NCBI GenBank assembly: GCA_014983025.1
Contig: JADCLP010000012.1
Location: forward strand, 1-55,786
Direction: 5' to 3'
DNA from: Erythrobacteraceae bacterium E2-1 Yellow Sea
GTDB taxonomy: Bacteria > Pseudomonadota > Alphaproteobacteria > Sphingomonadales > Sphingomonadaceae
Length of the DNA: 55,786 bases
Below the pieces are notes generated by a model that was not told the origin of the DNA, did not search any database, and worked only from the letters and a program-made list of their open reading frames with translations. A program made the translations under genes and the position numbers. Shown here piece by piece: positions 32,023 to 40,631 of the stretch; within the stretch, counting starts at the first letter, position 1, and each line of letters starts with the position of its first letter.

Positions 32023-33536
32023 GTCCAGCCTTCATTTTTTCCGAGACGACGCTTGACCGGCTTGAACGGGTTCAGGGCGCTCGCTCTGGCGGGCGGGGAA
32101 GGGTGGACAATGAAGGGCATCGCCGTCTTGGCAATGCGCTTCTGGGTGTCATTCAGACACTGGGCCTACCGCAATCGCGCGGATCGGCTCGTTCGGCAGA
32201 TGTGCGTACCGCGGCTGCCAGCCAGCAGCTTGACCGGACCGCGCGGCGCGTGCCGCAGGTGATGGTGAAAATCACGAGCCGGCTGCATGGATCGGCCAGC
32301 ACGGTGGGCTGCTTCACCTATGTTGCCCGTCTCGGGATGGAAGGAAAGGACGCGGTTCCGCTGGTGACCAGCGAGGGGCGCGAGCTGACAAGCGCGGTAG
32401 AAATGCTTGAGCTTGCGCGCGCCTGGGAAGAGTGGGAACAGACCGGCGATGATCGCCGCAAGGGGGCGACCGCCATCGTCATGGTCTATTCGATGCCGCC
32501 CGGCACTGACGCGGAAAAGGTCTACGGTGCGGTGCGCGATCTTGCCGAAACCGATTTTTCCAACCGGCGCTGGGTGGCGGGGCTACACACCGATGAGGCG
32601 CATCCGCATGTCCATCTGATCATCGCCGCGCGCGACCTCGACGGGCGCCGGTTCAATCCCGATCGTGCGTTCCTTCAGCACAACCGCGAACGCTTTGCCG
32701 AGCTGCTGCGCGCACGCGGTATCGAAGCCGATGCGACCATTCGCATGACGCGCGCCTATCCGCCCAAGCATGACAAGCTGCCGGTCCAGAAGATGCGCGA
32801 ACGCGGGGAAGCGCTGCGTGTCGATGTCTCGCGGGCGGCGGTGCTGGAGGGGAAGTGGGAGCCGGACCAGGCGTTCATGCGTGCGCGTGAGAGCCAGGTC
32901 TCGCGGACAGCCGAGAATATCGCTCTGGTCAAATCAACCTATCTTAAGGCCATTGCCGAACTCAGCGATCACGGCGGTGACGAGCAGCAGCGGCTTGCCA
33001 GATCGCTGCAACTTTTCGTCGACCAGATCCGCGAACCCACCCCGGCGCGCAGCGAGATCATCGAGCGGCTCAAGGAGGGCAGGGCGCTGCCCGAGCACTT
33101 TGAGCAAGACCCCGCTCTCGAGAAGCTGAAAGCGCGGGTGCGCGCCCGTGCGGGCGACAAGGATATGCCGGGCAGGGAAGGGAAGGCGGACAGTCCGGCA
33201 AACAGGCTTGCGCGTCTCAGGGCAACCACGAAGCAGCTTCGGGACCAGACCGGGCAACTCGCCAGGGCGCGCGAAGGCGATCGGTTCGACAAGCTGGCGC
33301 AGGCCACGGCGAAACTGAAGCAGCAGTCTGCTGGCCGCGGACAGGCTGCCAGCGGTGAACCAGCGAAGCCGGGACAGGAATCGGCGCGCACGCCACCCGC
33401 CGACTGGGCGCAGAATCTTGAGAAGCGGCTTGAGGAGGCGATCAAGGAAAAGGACCGGGAACGGCTCCGCCAGAAGGAGCGCGACCGTGATCGCGATAGG
33501 GACAGGGACGGGGACAAGGGAGGTCCGCGCCGATGA
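32019..33536 (+). CDS. MOBP-type relaxase (MobA/VirD2-like)
   Basis: A 505-aa relaxase. The metal-binding motif III is H190-TDEA-H195-P-H197-V-H199-L. A candidate catalytic Tyr is Y101 in GCFTYVARLG. The C-terminal half is a helical, charged region ending in repeated Asp-Arg dipeptides (about 485-500). It should nick oriT at 31371/31372 and stay linked to the 5' end of the transferred strand. Coupled to the RHH gene upstream and the small gene downstream by 4-bp overlaps. ATG 32019 is chosen for this coupling. Confidence 0.9.
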   Translation: MSPAFIFSETTLDRLERVQGARSGGRGRVDNEGHRRLGNALLGVIQTLGLPQSRGSARSADVRTAAASQQLDRTARRVPQVMVKITSRLHGSASTVGCFTYVARLGMEGKDAVPLVTSEGRELTSAVEMLELARAWEEWEQTGDDRRKGATAIVMVYSMPPGTDAEKVYGAVRDLAETDFSNRRWVAGLHTDEAHPHVHLIIAARDLDGRRFNPDRAFLQHNRERFAELLRARGIEADATIRMTRAYPPKHDKLPVQKMRERGEALRVDVSRAAVLEGKWEPDQAFMRARESQVSRTAENIALVKSTYLKAIAELSDHGGDEQQRLARSLQLFVDQIREPTPARSEIIERLKEGRALPEHFEQDPALEKLKARVRARAGDKDMPGREGKADSPANRLARLRATTKQLRDQTGQLARAREGDRFDKLAQATAKLKQQSAGRGQAASGEPAKPGQESARTPPADWAQNLEKRLEEAIKEKDRERLRQKERDRDRDRDRDGDKGGPRR

Positions 33537-34018
33537 CGGACGACAGGATTGATGCTCTGCACGACAAGCTCGACGTGATCGTCGATGCGCTCAGTGCTAT
33601 CGCCGAAAGCCAACATGAGCAGGCGGCGGCGATCGCCGGCATCACCGCCGCATTGGATACCCAGGCGCACAGCCTCCAGCTGATTGCGCTGGCGTCGGCC
33701 GCCGCCTATTATGCGAGCGGTGCCGCCGAGCCGCTCCCGCACGAGGCGCTCGAAGATCCGGCTTTCGAATTGTTCCTGCGGCTCCACCCCGATGCCGGCG
33801 CGCCGATCCTTGGGCAGGCAGACATGGATGGCCATCTTGAGCGTCTCGACCGTGTCGACAAGGCTACGCTTGCTGCGGGGTTTCGCGAGCTTCGGGAGAA
33901 GGAGGAACTATCTCTGCTTGAAAAGGCCCGGAATCGGCAGGTCGAATATCGTGTTCGGCAAAAGCATGGCGATCTCGAACGTCTGGAGCGCGAGGGGCGC
34001 GACGATCGGGTGCGTTAG
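33533..34018 (+). CDS. Relaxase-linked helical protein
   Basis: A 161-aa protein following the relaxase with a 4-bp overlap. It starts MTDDRIDALHDKLDVIVDAL, with a coiled helix at 5-50, an Ala-rich short hydrophobic patch (LIALASAAAYYASG), and a charged helical C-terminus. It is not recognised; position suggests a transfer accessory. Confidence 0.6.
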   Translation: MTDDRIDALHDKLDVIVDALSAIAESQHEQAAAIAGITAALDTQAHSLQLIALASAAAYYASGAAEPLPHEALEDPAFELFLRLHPDAGAPILGQADMDGHLERLDRVDKATLAAGFRELREKEELSLLEKARNRQVEYRVRQKHGDLERLEREGRDDRVR

Positions 34019-34278
34019 CATCGGACGTGCCGCACGTTGCGCTCAGGATGGTATAGCGGAAGTTTGCGGACGATCCGGTTAGTCCGCTCGTGGTGATGGA
34101 ATAGGGGTAATCGGCTGCTCCAGATTACATTTCGCGATGACTCCTTCGAACTCGTGCAAGTCGGCACCACTTTCGCTGCCGACTTTGGGACCGAGCGTTC
34201 GAATCCCTGTCGTCGGATCCATCTTGAAGAATAGGCTTTGTTCACTATCTATTCTCAAAATCTGAATAGGAGTTCAGG

Positions 34279-36108
34279 ATGAGGTTCGAGGGGTTCAGAG
34301 TCACTAACTTTCGGAATGTCCTAGATTCAGGTTGGATACCGGCAAATCGGATCACGGCATTCGTGGGACAGAACGAGGCAGGAAAGAGCAATCTCTTTGA
34401 GGCTCTTTATTGTCTCAATCCTATCGACGATGCGACCTACGACCTTGATGAGGATTGGCCCGTCGACAAGTGGGACGGCCGGAAGGAAGCGAAGGGCAAG
34501 TTGGTCTGTCAGGCGAACTTCACTTTATCGACCGATGATATCACTGCCCTATTTGATGAAGCGGCGGTGGCAGTCGAAGAAAGTGATGACAACGAAGGCG
34601 GGGCGGGTGGAGCGGCCGCTGAAAAGACATTTTCACTCCCATCCAGCGTCACAGTCACCCTCAATCGCTGGTACGGTTACTCGACCGGGTTTAGTATCCG
34701 TGGATTCACTGATGGCGTACTTGATGACGAAAAGGCAAAAGCGTGGGCTAAAGCGAACGTTCCGAAATTCGTCTATATCCGCGATTACGAGATGTCCGGC
34801 GCTCAGATCGAGCTCGACCAACTCAAGCAGCGTTTAGATAATGTGGGTGGGCAGCGTCATCGGCTCAGCCACGAAGATCAAACGATCCTTATCATTCTCG
34901 ATCTCGCAAATATCGACCTAAACGATTTCCTCAAAAAGGGTCAGTCGTCTGAGGGTCGCACGGTCCGATCTTTCGACAAGCGCTCAGCCTCGAAATACCT
35001 GACGAATCAGTTCGCCAATCTCTGGAGACAAAAGGAAGTTGAGTTCGACATTGAAATCGACGGCCCCACGCTGAACATTTTTGCAGAGGATAAGGCAGTC
35101 GGGATGCCGGTCCGGCTTCACCGCCGCTCCACAGGCTTTCGTTGGTATGTATCCTTCGCGTGGAAGTTCACCCACGCGACGGGTGGCGACTTCAAAGACT
35201 GTGTTCTTCTTCTCGAGGAGCCCGGTGTACATCTGCATTTTACTGGACAGCGGGACCTCTTAGCTGTTTTCGACCGTCTCGCTGAGCATAACACGATCCT
35301 TTACACGACGCACTTAGCCTCAATGGTCGACTTGGCGCATCCGGAACGAGTTCGAATCATCGAAAGCCGGGATAATCACGTCGGCGTGACCCAAGGCATC
35401 GTAAGTTCTCAGCGCGAGCCAATGGCGGTCATTGAACAGAGCCTCGGTCTCACTGGAGATCAGAGTGGCATACTGAGCAACCGTCAGGTCTTGATTGTCG
35501 AGGGCGGTGACGATGCGGTTATCCTTCACAAATTGTCGGGTTTGCTCAAGGCTGCTGGCAAGGAAGGTCTCTCGGACCGAGTATATCTGTGGCCTGCCCA
35601 CGGTGCTTCCAAAACCCCGATGTATGCTGGTTTTGCCATCGGCCAAGATTGGGATGCGGGCGTGTTGCTCGACACCGATGAGGCGGGGCAAAAAGCAAAG
35701 ATCAAAATCGACGAACTCTACGTGTCGAAACTAGCAGAGGAGAAGCAGAGACGATTCCGTACAATCATGCTGGGAAAGGCGTCCGGATCAAAGAAGACCG
35801 ATTTCGCTATTGAGGACCTTTTTCCTGACAAATTCTACGTGGATTGCGTGAACGCCACCTACGGCCTGGCGATCAAGCTCGATGACCTACCTGTCGATGG
35901 ATCTGACATGGTTACCAAGAAAGTAGAGTGGGTCCTGAAATCGCGATACGGCCACACCGAACTCGATAAGCGCCGCGTGATGGGCGAAATGTGGAAACAG
36001 TTCGACACATGGTCAACCGCAACGGATTTGCCTAAGGACACTGCATCTCGCGCGGAAAAGGTGTTCAAGACGATTAATGGGGCTTTTGCGGAACCAGCTA
36101 GTGATTAG
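34279..36108 (+). CDS. OLD-family ATPase/TOPRIM endonuclease (class 1 type)
   Basis: A 609-aa protein. Its ABC-type ATPase has Walker A GQNEAGKS at 30-37, a signature region near STGFRWYVSF, Walker B LLLEEPGVHLH (about 311-321) and H-loop TTHL. The TOPRIM nuclease follows: LIVEGGDDA (E408) and LLDTDEAG (D465, D467). OLD proteins cut DNA and act in phage defence (P2 Old, Gabija GajA). No UvrD-type helicase follows, so it is a stand-alone (class 1) member. It is clearly more A+T-rich than its neighbours, indicating recent gain. The start has TAGGAG before the ATG. Confidence 0.88.
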   Translation: MRFEGFRVTNFRNVLDSGWIPANRITAFVGQNEAGKSNLFEALYCLNPIDDATYDLDEDWPVDKWDGRKEAKGKLVCQANFTLSTDDITALFDEAAVAVEESDDNEGGAGGAAAEKTFSLPSSVTVTLNRWYGYSTGFSIRGFTDGVLDDEKAKAWAKANVPKFVYIRDYEMSGAQIELDQLKQRLDNVGGQRHRLSHEDQTILIILDLANIDLNDFLKKGQSSEGRTVRSFDKRSASKYLTNQFANLWRQKEVEFDIEIDGPTLNIFAEDKAVGMPVRLHRRSTGFRWYVSFAWKFTHATGGDFKDCVLLLEEPGVHLHFTGQRDLLAVFDRLAEHNTILYTTHLASMVDLAHPERVRIIESRDNHVGVTQGIVSSQREPMAVIEQSLGLTGDQSGILSNRQVLIVEGGDDAVILHKLSGLLKAAGKEGLSDRVYLWPAHGASKTPMYAGFAIGQDWDAGVLLDTDEAGQKAKIKIDELYVSKLAEEKQRRFRTIMLGKASGSKKTDFAIEDLFPDKFYVDCVNATYGLAIKLDDLPVDGSDMVTKKVEWVLKSRYGHTELDKRRVMGEMWKQFDTWSTATDLPKDTASRAEKVFKTINGAFAEPASD

Positions 36109-36420
36109 ACTGCGTAAAGTAACTTAATCCCGTATCCGCGAAGAATCGGCGGGCGGCCTTATGCTCAGCGCCGATGCTCAGTAACGTGAACAAGCGTTAG
36201 CATATTAAACCGACGGCAGGTTTCGACGGACGGCTTTCTGATCGCATGCGACAGCAATTAAGGCGGTTGCGTCCATTCTTCCACAGGCATTCCGCCAATT
36301 CAAGAGCATTGCTCGGTCAGCTGTTCTGGGGGAGGCGAAAGGCTGTGGATCGGATTTACCGATTCCAGCTTGATAAGGTAAGGAATATACATTACATTAT
36401 GCGCCGTAACGGAGGCACAC
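36109..36420. promoter_or_regulatory. Intergenic region with prlF-yhaV promoter
   Basis: About 310 bases without a gene. TTGATA (36370-36375) and TACATT (36393-36398) with a 17-bp spacer form a promoter, followed by GGAGG (36411-36415) five bases from the ATG. TACATTACATTAT overlaps the -10 and may be the antitoxin operator. Confidence 0.6.
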
Positions 36421-36744
36421 ATGGGCGTCGCAATCGAAGAGTTCAGCACGATCACCGCCAAGGGCCAGACCACCATCCCCAAGGCGGTGCGGCAGGCGCT
36501 GGGCGTCGATTACGGCGGGAAGATTGCCTTTCGCGTCGACAAGCGCGGCGTGACCGTGGTGCGGGTCGAGGAGGATGAGGACCCGGCCATCGGCCGTTTT
36601 CTCGAATTCATGGCAAGTGATATCCGCAAGCACCCCGAGACGATCAAGGCGCTGTCGCCCGATCTCGCGGTTCGGATTGCGGCGTTGACCGAGGGCATGG
36701 ATATGGATCTCGACGCTCCGATCGACGGCGACGTTTCACTCTAG
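36421..36744 (+). CDS. prlF: PrlF-type (SohA) antitoxin
   Basis: A 107-aa antitoxin. The AbrB-type N-terminus is evident (STITAKGQTTIPKAVRQALG, GGKIAFRVDKRGVTVVRVEE) and the acidic C-terminus (PAIGRFLEFMASDIRKHPET and on) fits the PrlF group that pairs with YhaV. It binds the toxin and its own promoter. Confidence 0.9.
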   Translation: MGVAIEEFSTITAKGQTTIPKAVRQALGVDYGGKIAFRVDKRGVTVVRVEEDEDPAIGRFLEFMASDIRKHPETIKALSPDLAVRIAALTEGMDMDLDAPIDGDVSL

Positions 36745-36756
36745 CCGCGCCGCCCG

Positions 36757-37221
36757 ATGACCACTGTCAATGGCTGGACGCTCTATGCGCATCCGCTTTT
36801 CCTGGGTCAGCTCGAACGCCTGATCGAGGTGGTGGCGAAGAAAGCGAAGAAAGGTCCCAAGGGGTACACCGCCTCGGCCGATGCAAAACTGCTCGCCGCT
36901 TTGCGCAAGCTGATGTTCGAAGTAATCCCGATTGATCCGGCGCGGCCAGAGTTTCGCCAGGGCGGAACTCTTGGCCCCGACCGCAAGCACTGGTTCCGCG
37001 CCAAATTCGGCGGCGGGCGGTTCCGGCTGTTCTTCCGTTATTCGTCGAGCGCAAAGATTATAATCTTCGCCTGGGTCAACGACCGCGTCACCCTGCGCAC
37101 CTATGGCGCGAAGACCGATGCCTATGCAGTCTTTGCCAGCATGCTCGATAAAGGGAACCCGCCCGAGGACTGGACAGAGCTGATGGCGGCGAGCCAGGAA
37201 CTGACGTCCGACCAGGGCTAA
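36757..37221 (+). CDS. yhaV: YhaV-type toxin
   Basis: A 154-aa RelE-superfamily ribonuclease of the YhaV family: GWTLYAHPLFLGQLERLIEV, FRQGGTLGPDRKHWFRAKFG, RFRLFFRYSSSAKIIIFAWV, NDRVTLRTYGAKTDAYAVFA. It is 12 bases after prlF and is the standard length. Its last 4 bases overlap the opposing gene at 37218. Confidence 0.93.
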   Translation: MTTVNGWTLYAHPLFLGQLERLIEVVAKKAKKGPKGYTASADAKLLAALRKLMFEVIPIDPARPEFRQGGTLGPDRKHWFRAKFGGGRFRLFFRYSSSAKIIIFAWVNDRVTLRTYGAKTDAYAVFASMLDKGNPPEDWTELMAASQELTSDQG

Positions 37222-37640
37222 CGCTCCCTCCCGTCCTCGCGCATGGATTGCTCACCGCGCCGATGCGCCTCGGCCGCCGCATCGCGTTCGTGCGTGGCGC
37301 TGCGCACCTGCGGCGGGCTGATCACCTGACCGCGCTCGAGTGATTTTGCCACGGCTTCACGCGCGGCCTCCTTCATCCGCGCGGCCTCGGGGGTGGCATG
37401 GCCGTATTTCGCCTCGATGCTCGCATCGAGGGCGGCGATCATCTTCGCGCCGCCCGCCATGCGCTGGTCGTTCAAACGCTCGGCCTGGCTCATCGCCCGA
37501 AAATCCTGGGCGAGCTGGCGGTTCATCGCATCGCGTGCAGCGTCGCGGGCGCCATCATGGCGTTCACCTGGCCGCGATGCCGGGACCGGCTTCGCCTCTC
37601 CCTGGCCCGAACCCGCACCGTCTGTCCTGTCATCCGCCAT
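37218..37640 (-). CDS. Small protein at the end of the vir operon
   Basis: A 140-aa, Ala/Arg/Glu-rich helical protein (RQLAQDFRAMSQAERLNDQR, then DASIEAKYGHATPEAARMKE) without Cys or membrane segment. Its start overlaps the end of virD4 by 11 bp. Unknown role, possibly a coupling-protein partner. Confidence 0.6.
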   Translation of the reverse strand: MADDRTDGAGSGQGEAKPVPASRPGERHDGARDAARDAMNRQLAQDFRAMSQAERLNDQRMAGGAKMIAALDASIEAKYGHATPEAARMKEAAREAVAKSLERGQVISPPQVRSATHERDAAAEAHRRGEQSMREDGRER

Positions 37641-39576
37641 TTCGTTTCACCTGACCCAGCATGTGAAAGGCATCCGCCGCCGCATCCGTACCTGGCGCAG
37701 CCGCGGCGACATTCTCAAAATCTTCTACCTTGCAGCGCAACCCCAGCTCCTGAAAGAATCCCACGGCCTTGCGGGGGTCGCCACCATCGGGGAGGTCTTC
37801 AAGGGCAAACCCCACAAGCTCGCCATGGGCGACGCCCTTGAGGACCTCGCTGTCGCTCATCTCGCGCGTGCCATCGCCCTCATTTCCGCCACCCCCCTGC
37901 ACCTGCTGGATCACCGCGAGCGAGCGCCGCGCTATGGCGGGATCGAAGGGACGGGCGGGAACCACGGGCGGCGCGATGGCAGACTTCCGGCGCATCCACC
38001 GGTCCTTGTAATAGCGGATCTTGCGCCCCTTGAGCGGACGGATACCGGCGCGCAGCACGATCACCTCCTCCTGCGACATCAGCAGCAGTTCCTGCGGCAG
38101 CACCAGCGCGCGGCGCTGGTCGGAGGTCGAGACCGAGCCTTCGAATGCTTCCCACACCCGTCGCGACCGGCTGCGCGCCTCGTAAGTGTAGTTGCCGAGG
38201 CGTTCGGAGATTTCCCTGGCGACGCGGTTGTCCTTGGGGGTGAACACCAGTTCGACCCCGCAGTTCTGGACGATCTCGCTGGTCACGTCCTCGCCGTAGA
38301 CATCGCGCAATTGGCCGCGCGCCTGGATCACCGGCAGGAGGCGGATGCCGTAGCCCGCGACATAGGAAAAGCCCGAGGCGATGACATTGGCCCGGCCCAT
38401 CCGGGCAAATTCGTCGAGGAGGAGAAGGAGTTTCAGCGGATGCTTGCCGGCCTTTGGATCGGGCAGTTCGCGGACATTGAGATCGATGAGCTGCTGGAAC
38501 AGCAGATTATAGATGTCGGCCACACGCTCCATATTGTCGGGCGAGACGCCGAGATAGAGCGAGATCGGCCGCGAGCGGAAGTGGCGCAGGTCGAAATCCG
38601 ATTCCGAAGTGGCGGCATCGACATAGGGGTTGAGCCAGAGGTTGATCTTGGCCGAGACCGACTGGCGGATCGAGGTGAAGGTGTTGGCCGAACTGCTGAT
38701 CCAGTCGCTGAGCGCTGACACGCACGGTTCGGAAAGCGGATCGCCGTTTGCCGCGCGCTGGCGGATGATCACCGGAAAGCGCGCCTTGGCGTCGCCGGCG
38801 CTGAAATTACGATAGACCTCGCCCATGGTGAAGGGGAGGTCCGGCGTTGCGGCAATATAGGAAGCAACACCCAGAAACGCGGTGCGCGCGCTGTCCATCC
38901 AGAAGCTTTCGCCATCGGATGGCGGCGGCCAGAGCATCGCGGCGATCTTCTGCAATTCGTCGATGACTTCGACCGGGTTGGTGCGGTCGATATGGGCCAG
39001 CGGATTGTAGCGCGCGGTGCGTCCTTGCGGGTCGAGCGGATCGAACAGCCAGACCTCGTGGCCGAGCTGCTTTCGCCAGCCCGCCGATTTCTGCCAGTTC
39101 TCCTGTTTGACGTCGAGCACCACCACCGAATCCGCCCAGGTGAGGAGATTGGGGATGACGACGCCGACACCCTTGCCGGCGCGGGTCGGGGCTTCGAGGA
39201 GGACGTGCTCGCTGCCGCCGAACTGGATGAAATCGCTGCCGCTGCGCCCCAGCAGCAGGCCTTCGCTGTCCATCAGCCCTGCGGCGCGGGCTTCGCCGCG
39301 CCGCGCCCAGCGCGCTGACCCGTGCAGGCTGTCGCGGCGGCGCAGCACGATCATTCCCACCATGAGCGCGATCAGGGCGGCCGCTCCGCCAACGCCCTTC
39401 GCCAGCCAGCCCATCACAAAGCCATTATGACGATAGAACCAGAAATATTCCGGCATGCGCCACAGTTCGAGATCGCTGCGCAGCTGGCCCATCGCGGTGA
39501 CCGCGATGAGGCCGCCAAGAACAAGCGCGGTCAGTAGCGCAAGGATGCCATAGATCGCGATGTGCCGCCGCTCCAT
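37630..39576 (-). CDS. virD4: Type IV coupling protein VirD4/TraG
   Basis: A 648-aa coupling ATPase that brings the relaxase-DNA complex to the secretion channel. Two N-terminal membrane segments lie at about 8-30 and 60-80. Walker A is APTRAGKG (129-136), followed by VVVLDVKQENW. Walker B is LLLLDEFARMG, and the motif ARGQLRDVYG follows. ATG 39576 overlaps the virB11 stop (ATGA); the upstream part of the frame is antisense noise. Confidence 0.93.
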   Translation of the reverse strand: MERRHIAIYGILALLTALVLGGLIAVTAMGQLRSDLELWRMPEYFWFYRHNGFVMGWLAKGVGGAAALIALMVGMIVLRRRDSLHGSARWARRGEARAAGLMDSEGLLLGRSGSDFIQFGGSEHVLLEAPTRAGKGVGVVIPNLLTWADSVVVLDVKQENWQKSAGWRKQLGHEVWLFDPLDPQGRTARYNPLAHIDRTNPVEVIDELQKIAAMLWPPPSDGESFWMDSARTAFLGVASYIAATPDLPFTMGEVYRNFSAGDAKARFPVIIRQRAANGDPLSEPCVSALSDWISSSANTFTSIRQSVSAKINLWLNPYVDAATSESDFDLRHFRSRPISLYLGVSPDNMERVADIYNLLFQQLIDLNVRELPDPKAGKHPLKLLLLLDEFARMGRANVIASGFSYVAGYGIRLLPVIQARGQLRDVYGEDVTSEIVQNCGVELVFTPKDNRVAREISERLGNYTYEARSRSRRVWEAFEGSVSTSDQRRALVLPQELLLMSQEEVIVLRAGIRPLKGRKIRYYKDRWMRRKSAIAPPVVPARPFDPAIARRSLAVIQQVQGGGGNEGDGTREMSDSEVLKGVAHGELVGFALEDLPDGGDPRKAVGFFQELGLRCKVEDFENVAAAAPGTDAAADAFHMLGQVKRNGG

Positions 39577-40601
39577 CAGCCGGCGCCCTTGTCCTCGCCG
39601 CCGGCGGTCCAGGGACCTCCTGGTGGGTCGAACCAGATTTCGGTGACGAGGAAGCGCCCGTCCACTTTCTTGCACTGGACCACGACGTCGACCAGCAGAT
39701 GGAGGAGATCGAGAATATCGCGGCGTTCCAGATCGCGCCCGCCTTCCGATTCCTTGACCAGCAGCGAGAGCTGCTCGAAGGCGAGCGCGGCGGAATCGGC
39801 ATGGACCGTGGTGATCGAGCCGGGATGGCCGCTGTTGACATTGCGCAGGTAGAAGAAGGCGGTGCCGTCGCGCAGTTCCTGGAGGAGGATGCGGTCGGGC
39901 CGCATGCGCAGGCTTGCCTCGAGCAGGGCCTTGGCACCGACCTGCGCCTGACCCTGGCCGTCCTTGGAATAGAGGAGGTGCACCGCATTGCGGTGCGGCA
40001 CGACGAGTTCGCGGGTGTCCTCGATCGTCAGCAGCCGCTCACCCGCCGGAATGAGCTGGATCAGCGCCTTGGAAAGGGTGGTCTTGCCCGAGCCCGTCGC
40101 CCCGGAAATAAGGATGTTCTTGCGCGCGGTGACCGCCATTTCGAGGAATGCGGCCCACTTGCCGTCGCGCTTCAGCGCCAGCAGGGCCTCGTCGGCGTCG
40201 GAATGGCGCCCGCGCGCCTCGCGGGTCTGGCTGAAGAGGCCGCCCGCTTCGAGTTCACCCAGCCCGAAAGTGCGGCTTGAAGGCTTGCGGATGGTGATCG
40301 AATAGAGCCCGAGATCGCAGGCGGGCGGGGCGACGATCTGCACGCGCTCGCCGGTGGGCAGGCTGGTCGAGCAGATCGGCATGGACGCGCTCACCTTCTG
40401 CTTGGTGAAGTTCGCCATCGCGTTGGCAAGGGTTTCGAGCCAGGGCACGCTGAGTTGCGGGCAATCGGCCCATTGCCAGCCTCCGCTTCCTTCGACGCCG
40501 ACCTCACCGGGCCGGTTGATGACGAGTTCGGTGACTTCGGGCGCATCGAGCAGGCCGCGCAAGGGTGCGAGATGGTGGAGGAGGATGGACTGGTCGTACA
40601 T
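39576..40601 (-). CDS. virB11: VirB11-type secretion ATPase
   Basis: A 341-aa hexameric ATPase at the channel base. Walker A is GATGSGKT (167-174), the Asp box is TIEDTREL, and the His box and Walker B follow (RMRPDRILLQELRDGTAFFY). Full length for the family. Confidence 0.94.
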   Translation of the reverse strand: MYDQSILLHHLAPLRGLLDAPEVTELVINRPGEVGVEGSGGWQWADCPQLSVPWLETLANAMANFTKQKVSASMPICSTSLPTGERVQIVAPPACDLGLYSITIRKPSSRTFGLGELEAGGLFSQTREARGRHSDADEALLALKRDGKWAAFLEMAVTARKNILISGATGSGKTTLSKALIQLIPAGERLLTIEDTRELVVPHRNAVHLLYSKDGQGQAQVGAKALLEASLRMRPDRILLQELRDGTAFFYLRNVNSGHPGSITTVHADSAALAFEQLSLLVKESEGGRDLERRDILDLLHLLVDVVVQCKKVDGRFLVTEIWFDPPGGPWTAGGEDKGAG

Positions 40602-40631
40602 CAGCGCTTCATGTCATCGGGCATCGGGGCA

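Noticed and set aside
37393..38718. 441-aa plus-strand frame over virD4
   Set aside because: Antisense to the coupling protein, which has Walker motifs in the other frame.
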